Assembly (NCBI GenBank): GCA_001795165.1
Contig: MGNS01000058.1
Location: 28,110-36,322 of the forward strand
From: Chloroflexi bacterium RBG_16_57_11
Lineage (GTDB): Bacteria; Chloroflexota; Anaerolineae; Anaerolineales; UBA4823
DNA: 8,213 nucleotides
Direction of reading: 5' to 3'
A program made the translations under genes and the position numbers. Below the pieces are notes generated by a model that made no database searches, was not told the DNA's origin, and saw only the letters and a program-made list of their open reading frames with translations. The number at the start of each line of letters is the position of its first letter. Within the stretch, counting starts at the first letter, position 1. Of the stretch, positions 1-5,998 are shown in pieces.

Positions 1-435
1 AGCCTCGGGGTCACCGGCGACGAAATTGCCCGGGCGGTGAGTCGTGCTTTCGACGGCAGCCCGCTGCACTCGATGCTCAACCCAGGTCACTTGACCTCCT
101 ATGATGAGTGGCTGCACACACCGGTACGCCCCGGCAGTGATGAAAAAATAGCCTCCGGAATGGTCTTCCAGAGTGACATCATCCCTACCCCCTTACCGCC
201 CGGGAGGGCATTGAATTGCGAGGACACCGTTGCCTTTGCAGACTCCACGCTGCGCGCCGAGATCCGCGCTCGCCATCACGGGCTCTGGGAGCGTGTGCAG
301 GGGCGGCGGCGATTCATCCAGGATGCGTTGGGCGTCTCGCTACCCGAAGAAATCCTCCCGCTCAGTGATGGCGTTCTGTATCTGCCACCCTTCTGGCTGG
401 CGGCGGATTATGTGTGCACCGTCGCTGATGAATAA
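1..435 (+). CDS. M24-family (creatinase / Xaa-Pro aminopeptidase fold) protein, C-terminal part
   Basis: The reading frame is open from the first base, so the gene begins outside the window and 144 codons are visible, ending in TAA. The GTG at 37 is therefore probably internal. The stretch NPGHLTSYDEW, then SGMVFQSDIIP, then NCEDTVAFAD follows the order seen in the C-terminal half of 'pita-bread' M24 proteins, where GMV(F)..(E/D).P and .EDTV carry late metal ligands or their equivalents. The end is a family-like tail (LPLSDGVLYLPPFWLA). M24 members are metal-dependent aminopeptidases, prolidases or metal-free creatinases. Substrate and metal dependence cannot be decided because the N-terminal half is missing. 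The next gene starts 59 bases downstream with its own possible promoter, so the two need not share a transcript. The M24 fold is a family resemblance judged by eye. Confidence 0.7.
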   Translation, partial: SLGVTGDEIARAVSRAFDGSPLHSMLNPGHLTSYDEWLHTPVRPGSDEKIASGMVFQSDIIPTPLPPGRALNCEDTVAFADSTLRAEIRARHHGLWERVQGRRRFIQDALGVSLPEEILPLSDGVLYLPPFWLAADYVCTVADE

Positions 436-457
436 TGAGGCTGGTGCGGGGTATAAT
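429..457 (+). promoter_or_regulatory. possible sigma-70 promoter for the iron-sulfur gene
   Basis: A perfect TATAAT lies at 452-457, overlapping neither coding region. The -35 position, 17 bases upstream, reads TGAATA and is poor. A start near 464 would give a 5' leader of about 30 bases before the ATG at 495. This fits that start and argues against the in-frame ATG at 435, which would lie upstream of the promoter. Confidence 0.4.
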
Positions 458-494
458 AAGTGTGGTAAGCATCCAGCCCCAAGGAGGTCCCATC

Positions 495-962
495 ATGGAA
501 AATGAATCCAGCGAAGAGAGCCTGGGTCGAAAGCACCCTGGCGTCGAACGGGAGTACCGTAACAGTGAGATCGCCGTATATTGGGAGCCAAAGCTATGTA
601 CCCACGTGGGCAACTGCTTCCGCGGGCTGCCGTTGGTTTTCCAGCCGCAAGTGCGCCCGTGGGTACTGGTGAACGCCGGGTCGGCGGAGGATATTGCCCG
701 GGTGGTGATGACCTGCCCGACCGGGGCGCTGCACTTCGAGCGTCTGGATGGCGGAGAGCAGGAGCCAGAGCCGGACGAAACCACGGTAAAAGTCCAGGTC
801 AACGGACCGCTGTATTTACGGGGTAAGGTGCGTATTGTAGGGCCGGGAAATCACCTGATCCGCGAGGACACGCGGGTGGCGTTGTGCCGCTGTGGTCATT
901 CTAATAATAAACCGTTTTGCGATGGAAGTCATTTTCGGGTCAAATTTGACACTCAAGTTTGA
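495..962 (+). CDS. Two-cluster iron-sulfur protein: Fer4_19 domain plus CDGSH domain
   Basis: A 155-residue soluble protein with no signal peptide. Residues about 22-84 match the divergent single-cluster ferredoxin domain (Fer4_19, as in E. coli YjdI): EIAVYWEP, Cys35-x5-Cys41, a PWV segment and the closing TCPTGAL with Cys74. Residues about 107-147 form a CDGSH (mitoNEET-type) domain: Cys131-x-Cys133, then KPFCDGSH with Cys142 and His146, which give the 3Cys-1His ligation of a labile 2Fe-2S cluster. An acidic linker (about 85-96) separates the two. Likely roles are electron transfer, cluster transfer or redox/iron sensing; the partner is unknown. The start is set by AAGGAGGT at 481-488, six bases before the ATG. 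An in-frame ATG at 435 lacks such a site and precedes the likely promoter. The neighbours are an M24 protein and, after a long gap, the metal operon. Its link to the latter is only suggestive. Confidence 0.88.
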   Translation: MENESSEESLGRKHPGVEREYRNSEIAVYWEPKLCTHVGNCFRGLPLVFQPQVRPWVLVNAGSAEDIARVVMTCPTGALHFERLDGGEQEPEPDETTVKVQVNGPLYLRGKVRIVGPGNHLIREDTRVALCRCGHSNNKPFCDGSHFRVKFDTQV

Positions 963-1174
963 CGCGACCGAGTAGTCCGAAAAGCCAAGCTCGGCAAACC
1001 CTGCACCCCGTCTGAATTGTATCGTTGTTTAGCCATCCCAGCTGCGAAAACTAGATCAGACCGAACCGCCAGTCAGCGATAAATTAAGCTGGTAAGACAA
1101 ATAATCGGCAGGAGGTTTAACTCATCGACCGGCTGTCGTATTTACGTATTAATACCTAATATAAACAATTTCCC
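963..1174. other. Gene-free stretch before the metal operon promoter
   Basis: No convincing gene lies here on either strand. The left end has only a weak stem (CCGAG...CTCGG, about 969-993) without a T-run, so no clear terminator for the iron-sulfur gene is visible. AGGAGGT at 1110-1116 looks like a ribosome binding site, but no start codon follows at a usable distance. A small hairpin CGAC-cggct-GTCG (1126-1138) and a palindrome GTATTAATAC (1146-1155) follow. Base composition turns AT-rich from about 1140 towards the promoter. Confidence 0.6.
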
Positions 1175-1202
1175 TTGACAATTCGAAAGTTTCGGCTAAA
1201 AT
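1175..1202 (+). promoter_or_regulatory. Strong sigma-70-type promoter of the MCO-ZIP-DtxR-cytochrome operon
   Basis: TTGACA (1175-1180, perfect), a 16-base spacer and TAAAAT (1197-1202, five of six) form a near-consensus promoter in AT-rich DNA. Transcription would start near 1208-1210 and give a 5' leader of about 75 bases before the oxidase ATG at 1286. Such a strong core promoter suggests that control is by a repressor, which fits the inverted repeat over the -10. Confidence 0.78.
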
Positions 1203-1212
1203 AGGATTTAGC
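1195..1212. promoter_or_regulatory. Candidate DtxR/MntR operator over the -10 and start site
   Basis: GCTAAA (1195-1200) and TTTAGC (1207-1212) form a perfect 6-bp inverted repeat with a 6-bp spacer. It covers the -10 hexamer and reaches the predicted start site. DtxR/MntR-family proteins bind as dimers to AT-rich inverted repeats of roughly this size, often containing TTTAG/CTAAA-like arms, and usually repress by blocking the promoter. The third gene of this operon encodes such a regulator, so autoregulation is likely. A second, overlapping repeat GGAT-N7-ATCC (1204-1218) is followed by the palindrome AAAATATTTT (1219-1228), which could extend the binding region. Assignment to this regulator is inference. 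Confidence 0.55.
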
Positions 1213-1285
1213 ATATCCAAAATATTTTTCTCGTCAAGGTGAATTTTACCCAATTTTGCGGTAGATTGAATTGAATGGAGGCAGG

Positions 1286-2305
1286 ATGAAACAGAATTTG
1301 TCAAGGCGTGATTTTCTCCGTGCGGGTGCACTGACGCTGTTGGGGACTGCAGGGGTGGCTACAATCACTAAGGTGGCAGGTCAGGCGAAGGCATCGCCAC
1401 TCCATCAAATGGGGCATGGCGAGGATGCCATGGCGATGGCGGTCGGAGAAGTGGATCACCAGCGCAATGGCTTCAACCCTAGCGAGATTCTGACCGATTT
1501 CGATTACGGTATGGTTTCGACGCTGGAAAACGGGCAAACCTTACGTGAATATGTGATCACCGCAATTAATAAAGACATCGAAGTTGTGCCCGGCATCGTC
1601 TTTCCAGCCTGGGTTTATAACGGTCGCCTCCCCGGCCCGACCATCCGGTGTAAGGAGGGCGACCGCATCCGAATCCGGTTCCTCAATGGAAGCGCACATC
1701 CCCATTCGATGCACTTTCATGGCATTCATACCGCCGAGATGGACGGCGTACCGGGCACGCCTGGGATGATCGACCCTGGGGAGAGTTTTACTTATGAGTT
1801 CGATGCTGAGCCGTTTGGGTTGCATCTATATCATTGCCACGCCGCACCCCTGGCCAGACATATCGCCAAAGGGTTATACGGAGCATTCATCATCGATCCG
1901 AACGGTGGTCGCCCGGCGGTGGATCAAGAGTTTGTTATGGTCATGAGCGGCCTCGATGTGGACTTCGACGACGAAAATGATTTCTACGCTGTCAATGGTA
2001 TTCCGTTCCACTACCAGCTTCATCCGATCCAGATTGGCGTCGGTGAGAAAGTGCGTATTTACCTGGTGAATATCCTGGAATTCGATCTGATCAACAGTTT
2101 TCACTTGCACGCTAATTTCTTCAATTACTATCCGACCGGTACGAGCCTGACGCCGGCCGAATATACCGACAATATTATGCAGACCCAGGCGCAGCGGGGC
2201 ATCCTGGAGTTTTCTTACAAGTACCCGGGGTTGTATATGTTCCACGCCCACAATACTGAGTTCGCTGAGCTGGGTTGGACGGGTTTTTTTGAAGTCGTGG
2301 CATGA
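1286..2305 (+). CDS. Tat-exported two-domain multicopper oxidase (laccase-like)
   Basis: A 339-residue copper oxidase acting outside the cytoplasm. The N-terminus carries a twin-arginine signal (S6-R-R-D-F-L11) and a hydrophobic stretch, so it is exported folded. A short Met/His-rich segment (about 38-58) follows. All four HxH motifs of a trinuclear copper centre are present: H143-F-H145 and H183-C-H185 in cupredoxin domain 1, H273-L-H275 and H320-A-H322 in domain 2. The type 1 copper ligands lie in domain 1: H140, C184 and H192, with Leu197 (HIAKGLYG) where an axial Met is usual. Domain 2 has Ala321 at the Cys position, so it has no type 1 site. This is the two-domain laccase arrangement with type 1 copper only in domain 1, not a nitrite reductase. 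The substrate could be Mn(II), Fe(II), Cu(I) or an organic reductant. The start follows GGAGG (1277-1281) by four bases; an upstream TTG at 1271 precedes that site and is rejected. It is first in an operon with ZIP, DtxR and cytochrome c genes. Confidence 0.92.
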   Translation: MKQNLSRRDFLRAGALTLLGTAGVATITKVAGQAKASPLHQMGHGEDAMAMAVGEVDHQRNGFNPSEILTDFDYGMVSTLENGQTLREYVITAINKDIEVVPGIVFPAWVYNGRLPGPTIRCKEGDRIRIRFLNGSAHPHSMHFHGIHTAEMDGVPGTPGMIDPGESFTYEFDAEPFGLHLYHCHAAPLARHIAKGLYGAFIIDPNGGRPAVDQEFVMVMSGLDVDFDDENDFYAVNGIPFHYQLHPIQIGVGEKVRIYLVNILEFDLINSFHLHANFFNYYPTGTSLTPAEYTDNIMQTQAQRGILEFSYKYPGLYMFHAHNTEFAELGWTGFFEVVA

Positions 2306-2316
2306 GGAGGTATTGG

Positions 2317-3513
2317 ATGGCTGAAGGAACGATTACGCCCACCGAGGAAAAAAAATGGAATTGGACCAGACTGGTCCTGCTCGTGCTCCCGATTATCATC
2401 CTGGGTGTGGTGATTATGGTCTTTTTAACCACTGGCGGTGGTCTGAATCTGGCTTCCCCGGCGCCGGTTGAAGCTTTGACGGAGGAACGCACCATACTGC
2501 AGCCAGGCGAGATCGAAATTACGGTGCGCAACGCCGGCCCGGAAGACTTGACCATCGCCCAGGTGATTATTAATGACGCCGTCTGGCCGTACACGACCTC
2601 ATCGGGCGCTACGATCCCCCGCCTGCGCACCACTACGATCCACCTGGCCTATCCCTGGGCTTATGGAGAGGCCTACGCTATCCGGGTTTTTAGCACGAAC
2701 GCCATACCTTTCGATTTTGAGATCCCTGTGGCTTTCGAGACGCCAAAGGCGGATGCAAAAACATTTCTCAGTTTCACACTGATCGGGTTATACGTTGGCG
2801 TGATCCCGGTGTATCTGGGTCTGATTTGGTTCCCCGCGCTACGTTGGCTCGGAAGGCGGTCTATGGTCTTTCTGCTAGCCCTCACTGCCGGGATTCTCGT
2901 CTTTCTCGGTCTGGACACGCTGGCCGAAGCGATCGAGCAAGCTTCGGCAATTCCGGGAGCCTTTCAGGGGATCGGGTTGATCGGGATTGGCGTCGTGAGT
3001 ACCTTCTTATTACTCGATGCGATTACAAAACAGCAGATCGCAACCGCGCGGAGTGAGGTCTCTCAACGACTCTCACTGGCTTATATGATCGCTATCGGTA
3101 TTGGCCTTCATAACCTGGGTGAGGGATTGGCAATCGGAGCAGCCTATAACGTCGGCGAAATCGCTCTGGGAGCCTTCCTGGTGGTAGGCTTCATCATCCA
3201 GAACATTACCGAGGGGCTGGGGATCATCGCCCCCGTGCTGCGCGATCGGCCCGGCATCCGCCATCTGGCGATTTTGGGCTTCATCGGCGGCGCCCCTGCC
3301 ATCCTTGGATCATGGATCGGGGCGTTTTCACCCTCGCCAACACTGGCCGTCCTCTTCCTGGCAATCGGGACGGGCGCAGTGTATGAGGTCGTTTACGAGA
3401 TCGCCAAGCTGATCCGGAAAGACACTGCCCGCGAAGCCATGCCACTGACTGTGTTCTCAGGTATCGTTGCAGGTATGCTGGTTCTGTGGGTAACCGGATT
3501 ATTAATCAAGTAA
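2317..3513 (+). CDS. ZIP-family metal transporter with extracytoplasmic N-terminal domain
   Basis: A 398-residue membrane protein. One helix at about 18-38 anchors an extra domain of roughly 110 residues (about 42-150). It is rich in beta-like segments (ERTILQPGEIEITVRN) and probably faces outward. A ZIP core of about eight helices (151-396) follows. The signature helices read HNLGEG (265-270) and QNITEG (295-300), matching the HN.PEG-type metal motifs of ZIP TM4 and TM5, with Gly and Thr replacing the usual Pro. H265, N266, E269, Q295 and E299 are the likely metal ligands. From memory of the bacterial ZIP structure, a Gln at this TM5 position is known, but Asn296 replaces an Asp and the expected TM6 acid appears absent (GGAPAILG), which suggests a one-metal site. 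ZIP proteins move Zn, Fe or Mn, usually inward. The ATG at 2317 follows AGGAGGT (2305-2311) that overlaps the oxidase stop, so translation is probably coupled. The in-frame ATG at 2302 precedes this site and is rejected. Confidence 0.9.
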   Translation: MAEGTITPTEEKKWNWTRLVLLVLPIIILGVVIMVFLTTGGGLNLASPAPVEALTEERTILQPGEIEITVRNAGPEDLTIAQVIINDAVWPYTTSSGATIPRLRTTTIHLAYPWAYGEAYAIRVFSTNAIPFDFEIPVAFETPKADAKTFLSFTLIGLYVGVIPVYLGLIWFPALRWLGRRSMVFLLALTAGILVFLGLDTLAEAIEQASAIPGAFQGIGLIGIGVVSTFLLLDAITKQQIATARSEVSQRLSLAYMIAIGIGLHNLGEGLAIGAAYNVGEIALGAFLVVGFIIQNITEGLGIIAPVLRDRPGIRHLAILGFIGGAPAILGSWIGAFSPSPTLAVLFLAIGTGAVYEVVYEIAKLIRKDTAREAMPLTVFSGIVAGMLVLWVTGLLIK

Positions 3514-3570
3514 TGCACCGATACTGCCACCTCAGGCGGAGACGGCCGACATCTCCACAAGGGTCTGACG

Positions 3571-4245
3571 ATGAATAATCATCTCTCTACCTCAATCGAG
3601 GATTACCTTAAGGCGATCTATGAAATCACCCAGGAGCAAGATCGTGCCTCCACGAATGAGATCGCCGAGCAGATGGGCGTAACGCCGGCTTCAGCCACCG
3701 GCATGATCCAGCGGCTGGCTGCGGCGACCCCACCTCTGATCGATTATCAAAAACATCGCGGCGTGTCCCTCACCGTAGAGGGTGAGCATACCGCTTTGGA
3801 GATTATCCGCCACCACCGTCTTCTGGAAGCATTCCTGCACGAGAAGCTAGGATTTACCTGGGATGAGGTACATGACGAAGCCGACCGGCTTGAACATGTG
3901 ATCTCAGAGGAGCTGGAAGAGCGAATCTGTCAGGCGCTCGGCGATCCGTCCTACGACCCACACGGCGATCCAATCCCGACCCGCGAGTTCCAGGTGCCAT
4001 CTCGTTCGAGCGTGCGCTTGAGTGAGCTGCTCCCAGGCGACCGTGCCATCGTCCAGCGGATCAACGACGCCGATCCGGACCTTCTCCGTTATTTATCTTC
4101 AATCGGACTGACACCCAACATCGCGGTGACGATCCTGGAGGCATCGCCGTTCGATGACAACCTACATGTGTACATCGATGGTCAGCCCGCTTCCGTCGTC
4201 CTGGGTGTGCGGGTGACGCGCCAAATTTTCGTCAAGCCGGAATAG
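3571..4245 (+). CDS. DtxR/MntR-family metal-dependent transcriptional regulator
   Basis: A 224-residue cytoplasmic repressor-type protein. Residues 8-70 form a winged helix (SIEDYLKAIYEI, then NEIAEQMGVTPASATGMIQRL as recognition region, then YQKHRGVSLT as wing). Residues 71-125 form the metal-binding and dimer domain. Residues 148-222 form an SH3/FeoA-like tail. Aligning by eye with DtxR, the ligands are H82, E86 and H101 for the ancillary site, and D11, D105, E108 and H109 for the primary site. DtxR has Met10 and Cys102 where this protein has D11 and D105. An Asp at the first position is typical of Mn-responsive MntR, so Mn sensing is favoured, though the mixed site leaves Fe possible. It lies 57 bases after the ZIP gene with AAGGG (3559-3563) as ribosome binding site. 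A short GGAGA...TCTCC stem (3538-3556) sits in that gap. It probably represses its own operon through the repeat at 1195-1212. Confidence 0.9.
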   Translation: MNNHLSTSIEDYLKAIYEITQEQDRASTNEIAEQMGVTPASATGMIQRLAAATPPLIDYQKHRGVSLTVEGEHTALEIIRHHRLLEAFLHEKLGFTWDEVHDEADRLEHVISEELEERICQALGDPSYDPHGDPIPTREFQVPSRSSVRLSELLPGDRAIVQRINDADPDLLRYLSSIGLTPNIAVTILEASPFDDNLHVYIDGQPASVVLGVRVTRQIFVKPE

Positions 4246-4276
4246 ATCGATTTAAATCCACGTACGCGGAGGAAAT

Positions 4277-4669
4277 TTGAACAGAAATCTTTTCTTGGTT
4301 CTTAGCTTGGTCAGCGTGCTGCTGGCTGCCTGCGGAAAGGCTGTAGCCGCAAAATCGTTGGGTAACCCAACCGAGGGAGAGGCAATATTCAATCAGGCGA
4401 TGATCCATGAAGCGCCCGGTTGCATCACCTGCCATTCGGTCGAGCCAAATAAAGTCCTGATAGGGCCATCTCTGGCGGGTGTCGCCACACGAGCCGGGCA
4501 GCGTGTCCCAGGAAAATCGGCGGTTGATTATCTGCGTGAATGCATTATCAACCCGAATGCCTATGTTGTCGAAGGCTTTTCTACGGGTGTGATGTACCAA
4601 AGCTTTGGAGAAGTTTTGGATGAAGGTGAAATTAACAATTTGATTGCTTACCTACTCACGCTCGAATAG
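4277..4669 (+). CDS. Lipoprotein c-type cytochrome (single heme)
   Basis: A 130-residue class I cytochrome c. Residues 1-19 are a lipoprotein signal with lipobox LAAC; Cys19 would be lipidated, which anchors the protein at the outer face of the cytoplasmic membrane. The single heme motif is C49-I-T-C52-H53. GPSLAGVATRAG (63-74) and the C-terminal INPNAYVVEGF...LIAYLLTLE match small cytochromes and cytochrome-oxidase-linked c domains. Met106 (GVMYQSFG) is the likely second heme ligand; the usual MP(P/S) is altered. The start is TTG at 4277, chosen because GGAGG (4268-4272) lies four bases upstream, the spacing also used for the oxidase, and because no in-frame ATG precedes the signal peptide. 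It lies 31 bases after the DtxR gene, with a 10-bp palindrome GATTTAAATC (4249-4258) between. It probably exchanges electrons with the multicopper oxidase or passes them to the respiratory chain. The partner is inferred from context. Confidence 0.88.
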   Translation: MNRNLFLVLSLVSVLLAACGKAVAAKSLGNPTEGEAIFNQAMIHEAPGCITCHSVEPNKVLIGPSLAGVATRAGQRVPGKSAVDYLRECIINPNAYVVEGFSTGVMYQSFGEVLDEGEINNLIAYLLTLE

Positions 4670-4706
4670 GGCTTCCACAGAGCCTCTCTGACACCCCTAT
4701 CCTCCA

Positions 4707-4735
4707 TTGACAGTTCCGTTGCTGTAAGCTAAACT
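4707..4735 (+). promoter_or_regulatory. Strong sigma-70-type promoter for the oxoamine synthase-rlmI pair
   Basis: TTGACA (4707-4712, perfect), exactly 17 bases, then TAAACT (4730-4735, four of six). Transcription would start near 4742, about 45 bases before the ATG at 4787. The short gap 4670-4706 after the cytochrome gene contains only a weak 5-bp stem (GGGCT/AGCCT) without a T-run, so read-through from the metal operon cannot be excluded. Confidence 0.75.
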
Positions 4736-4786
4736 TGCCTAATTGCACATACAGCACCAATCCCTTCTTTTCCACGGGAGCTTTCA

Positions 4787-5995
4787 ATGGCTTATTCACT
4801 AATCAACGATACCATACTCCAACGCATTCATGCGATGAACAAGCGCGTGGCTGATCTCCAGGGCGCTGATTTGTACTTCTACAACCAGCCCGTTACCGAG
4901 TTGCGCGGTGGGGCGCGCGTTTTGGTGCACGGGCGTGAGATGGGTATGTTCGCCTCATACAGCTACTTAGGACTGGTGGGCCACCCGCGCATCAACACCG
5001 CAGCGAAGGCCGCTGTGGATCGATATGGCACTGGAACGCACGGCGTGCGTTTACTAGCAGGCACCCTCACTCTGCACTCCGAGCTGGAAGAGATGATCGC
5101 CGCCTTCAAACACGCCGAGGCTGCAATCACCTTCTCCTCCGGCTATGCCACCAATCTTTCGGTCATCGCTACCTTGCTCGGCCGCGGTGATTACGTGATC
5201 TCGGATAAACTGAACCACGCCAGCATCGTGGATGGCTGCCTGATGTCGGGAGCTAAGTTCCTGCGGTTCCACCATAATGACATGGAAGCCCTCGAAGCTC
5301 GCTTGCAGCAAATCCCAGATGGCGCCGCTAAGCTGGTCGTTTCCGATGCCGTCTTCAGCATGGACGGTGATGTAATCGACTTCCCCAGGATGGTGGCGCT
5401 GTGCCGCAGATATCACGCCTGGCTTATGATTGATGAGGCCCATTCGGTGGGTGTGCTTGGTAAGACCGGGCGCGGGATCGAAGAGCACTTCAACTTACCA
5501 GACGCTATCGATATCAAGATGGGCACCTTGAGTAAGACCATTCCGTCAGTAGGAGGATATATTGCCGGGCATAAAGACCTGATCAATTATTTGCGCCACT
5601 CGACGCGGGCATATATTTTCTCCGCCGCCTTGCCTCCCGCGCAGGCCGCGGCTGCCAAGGCGGCCTTTGAGGTAATCCTGGATGAGCCCTGGCGGGTGGA
5701 AAAGCTGCGCCATAACGCCGAGCAGTTCATCAGCGGTCTGAAACAGGTTGGCTTCGATACGCTAAACACCGAGACGGCTATCGTACCGGTGGTGTGTGGC
5801 GAGGATGAGACCGCCTACCGCATGACCCAATTTGGCCAGCACCGGGATATCTTTGTCTTACCGGTGGTCTCCCCGGCGGTGCCACCGGGTCTGGCCCGCC
5901 TGCGCGCTACGGTTACCGCGGCGCACGAGCCAGGCGAGATCGACCACGCCATGAGCATTATCGCTGAAGCGGGCAGGCAAATCGGAGTCATCTAA
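4787..5995 (+). CDS. PLP-dependent alpha-oxoamine synthase (BioF/Kbl/SPT-like)
   Basis: A 402-residue cytoplasmic fold-type I PLP enzyme of the alpha-oxoamine synthase family, which condenses an amino acid (Gly, Ala or Ser) with an acyl-CoA or acyl-ACP and releases CO2. Family marks in order: SYSYLGLVGHP (58-67), GTGTHGVRLLAGT (81-93), FSSGYATN (116-123), LNHASIVDG with H144 (142-150), MIDEAHSVGVLG with D216 and H219 (214-225), and GTLSKTIPSVGGYIAG with the PLP lysine K250. Length is normal (BioF about 385, Kbl about 398). The product is not settled: 8-amino-7-oxononanoate, 2-amino-3-oxobutyrate, a sphingoid base or an alpha-aminoketone signal are all possible. No biotin, threonine-degradation or sphingolipid gene is nearby to help. 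The SVGGYIAG form after the lysine recalls serine palmitoyltransferase-like members more than BioF, but this is weak. The ribosome binding site is GGGAG (4776-4780). rlmI follows three bases after the stop. Confidence 0.88.
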   Translation: MAYSLINDTILQRIHAMNKRVADLQGADLYFYNQPVTELRGGARVLVHGREMGMFASYSYLGLVGHPRINTAAKAAVDRYGTGTHGVRLLAGTLTLHSELEEMIAAFKHAEAAITFSSGYATNLSVIATLLGRGDYVISDKLNHASIVDGCLMSGAKFLRFHHNDMEALEARLQQIPDGAAKLVVSDAVFSMDGDVIDFPRMVALCRRYHAWLMIDEAHSVGVLGKTGRGIEEHFNLPDAIDIKMGTLSKTIPSVGGYIAGHKDLINYLRHSTRAYIFSAALPPAQAAAAKAAFEVILDEPWRVEKLRHNAEQFISGLKQVGFDTLNTETAIVPVVCGEDETAYRMTQFGQHRDIFVLPVVSPAVPPGLARLRATVTAAHEPGEIDHAMSIIAEAGRQIGVI

Positions 5996-5998
5996 CCG

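Noticed and set aside
435..494. Longer start (ATG at 435) for the iron-sulfur protein
   Set aside because: It has no ribosome binding site and lies before the likely -10 at 452-457, while ATG 495 has AAGGAGGT at ideal spacing.
939..950. Perfect palindrome GTCAAATTTGAC as an operator
   Set aside because: It lies inside the coding end of the iron-sulfur gene, far from any promoter. A 12-bp palindrome there may be chance.
1110..1125. AGGAGGT as the ribosome binding site of a hidden small gene
   Set aside because: No ATG, GTG or TTG follows within a usable distance, and the frames downstream are short.
1286..2305. Copper nitrite reductase (NirK)
   Set aside because: All four HxH motifs of a trinuclear oxidase centre are present, including HCH around the type 1 Cys, which NirK lacks.
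4730..4746. Half-site GCTAAA at the oxoamine synthase promoter as a second DtxR operator
   Set aside because: Only one arm (4728-4733) is present; the matching TTTAGC arm is missing at the same spacing.
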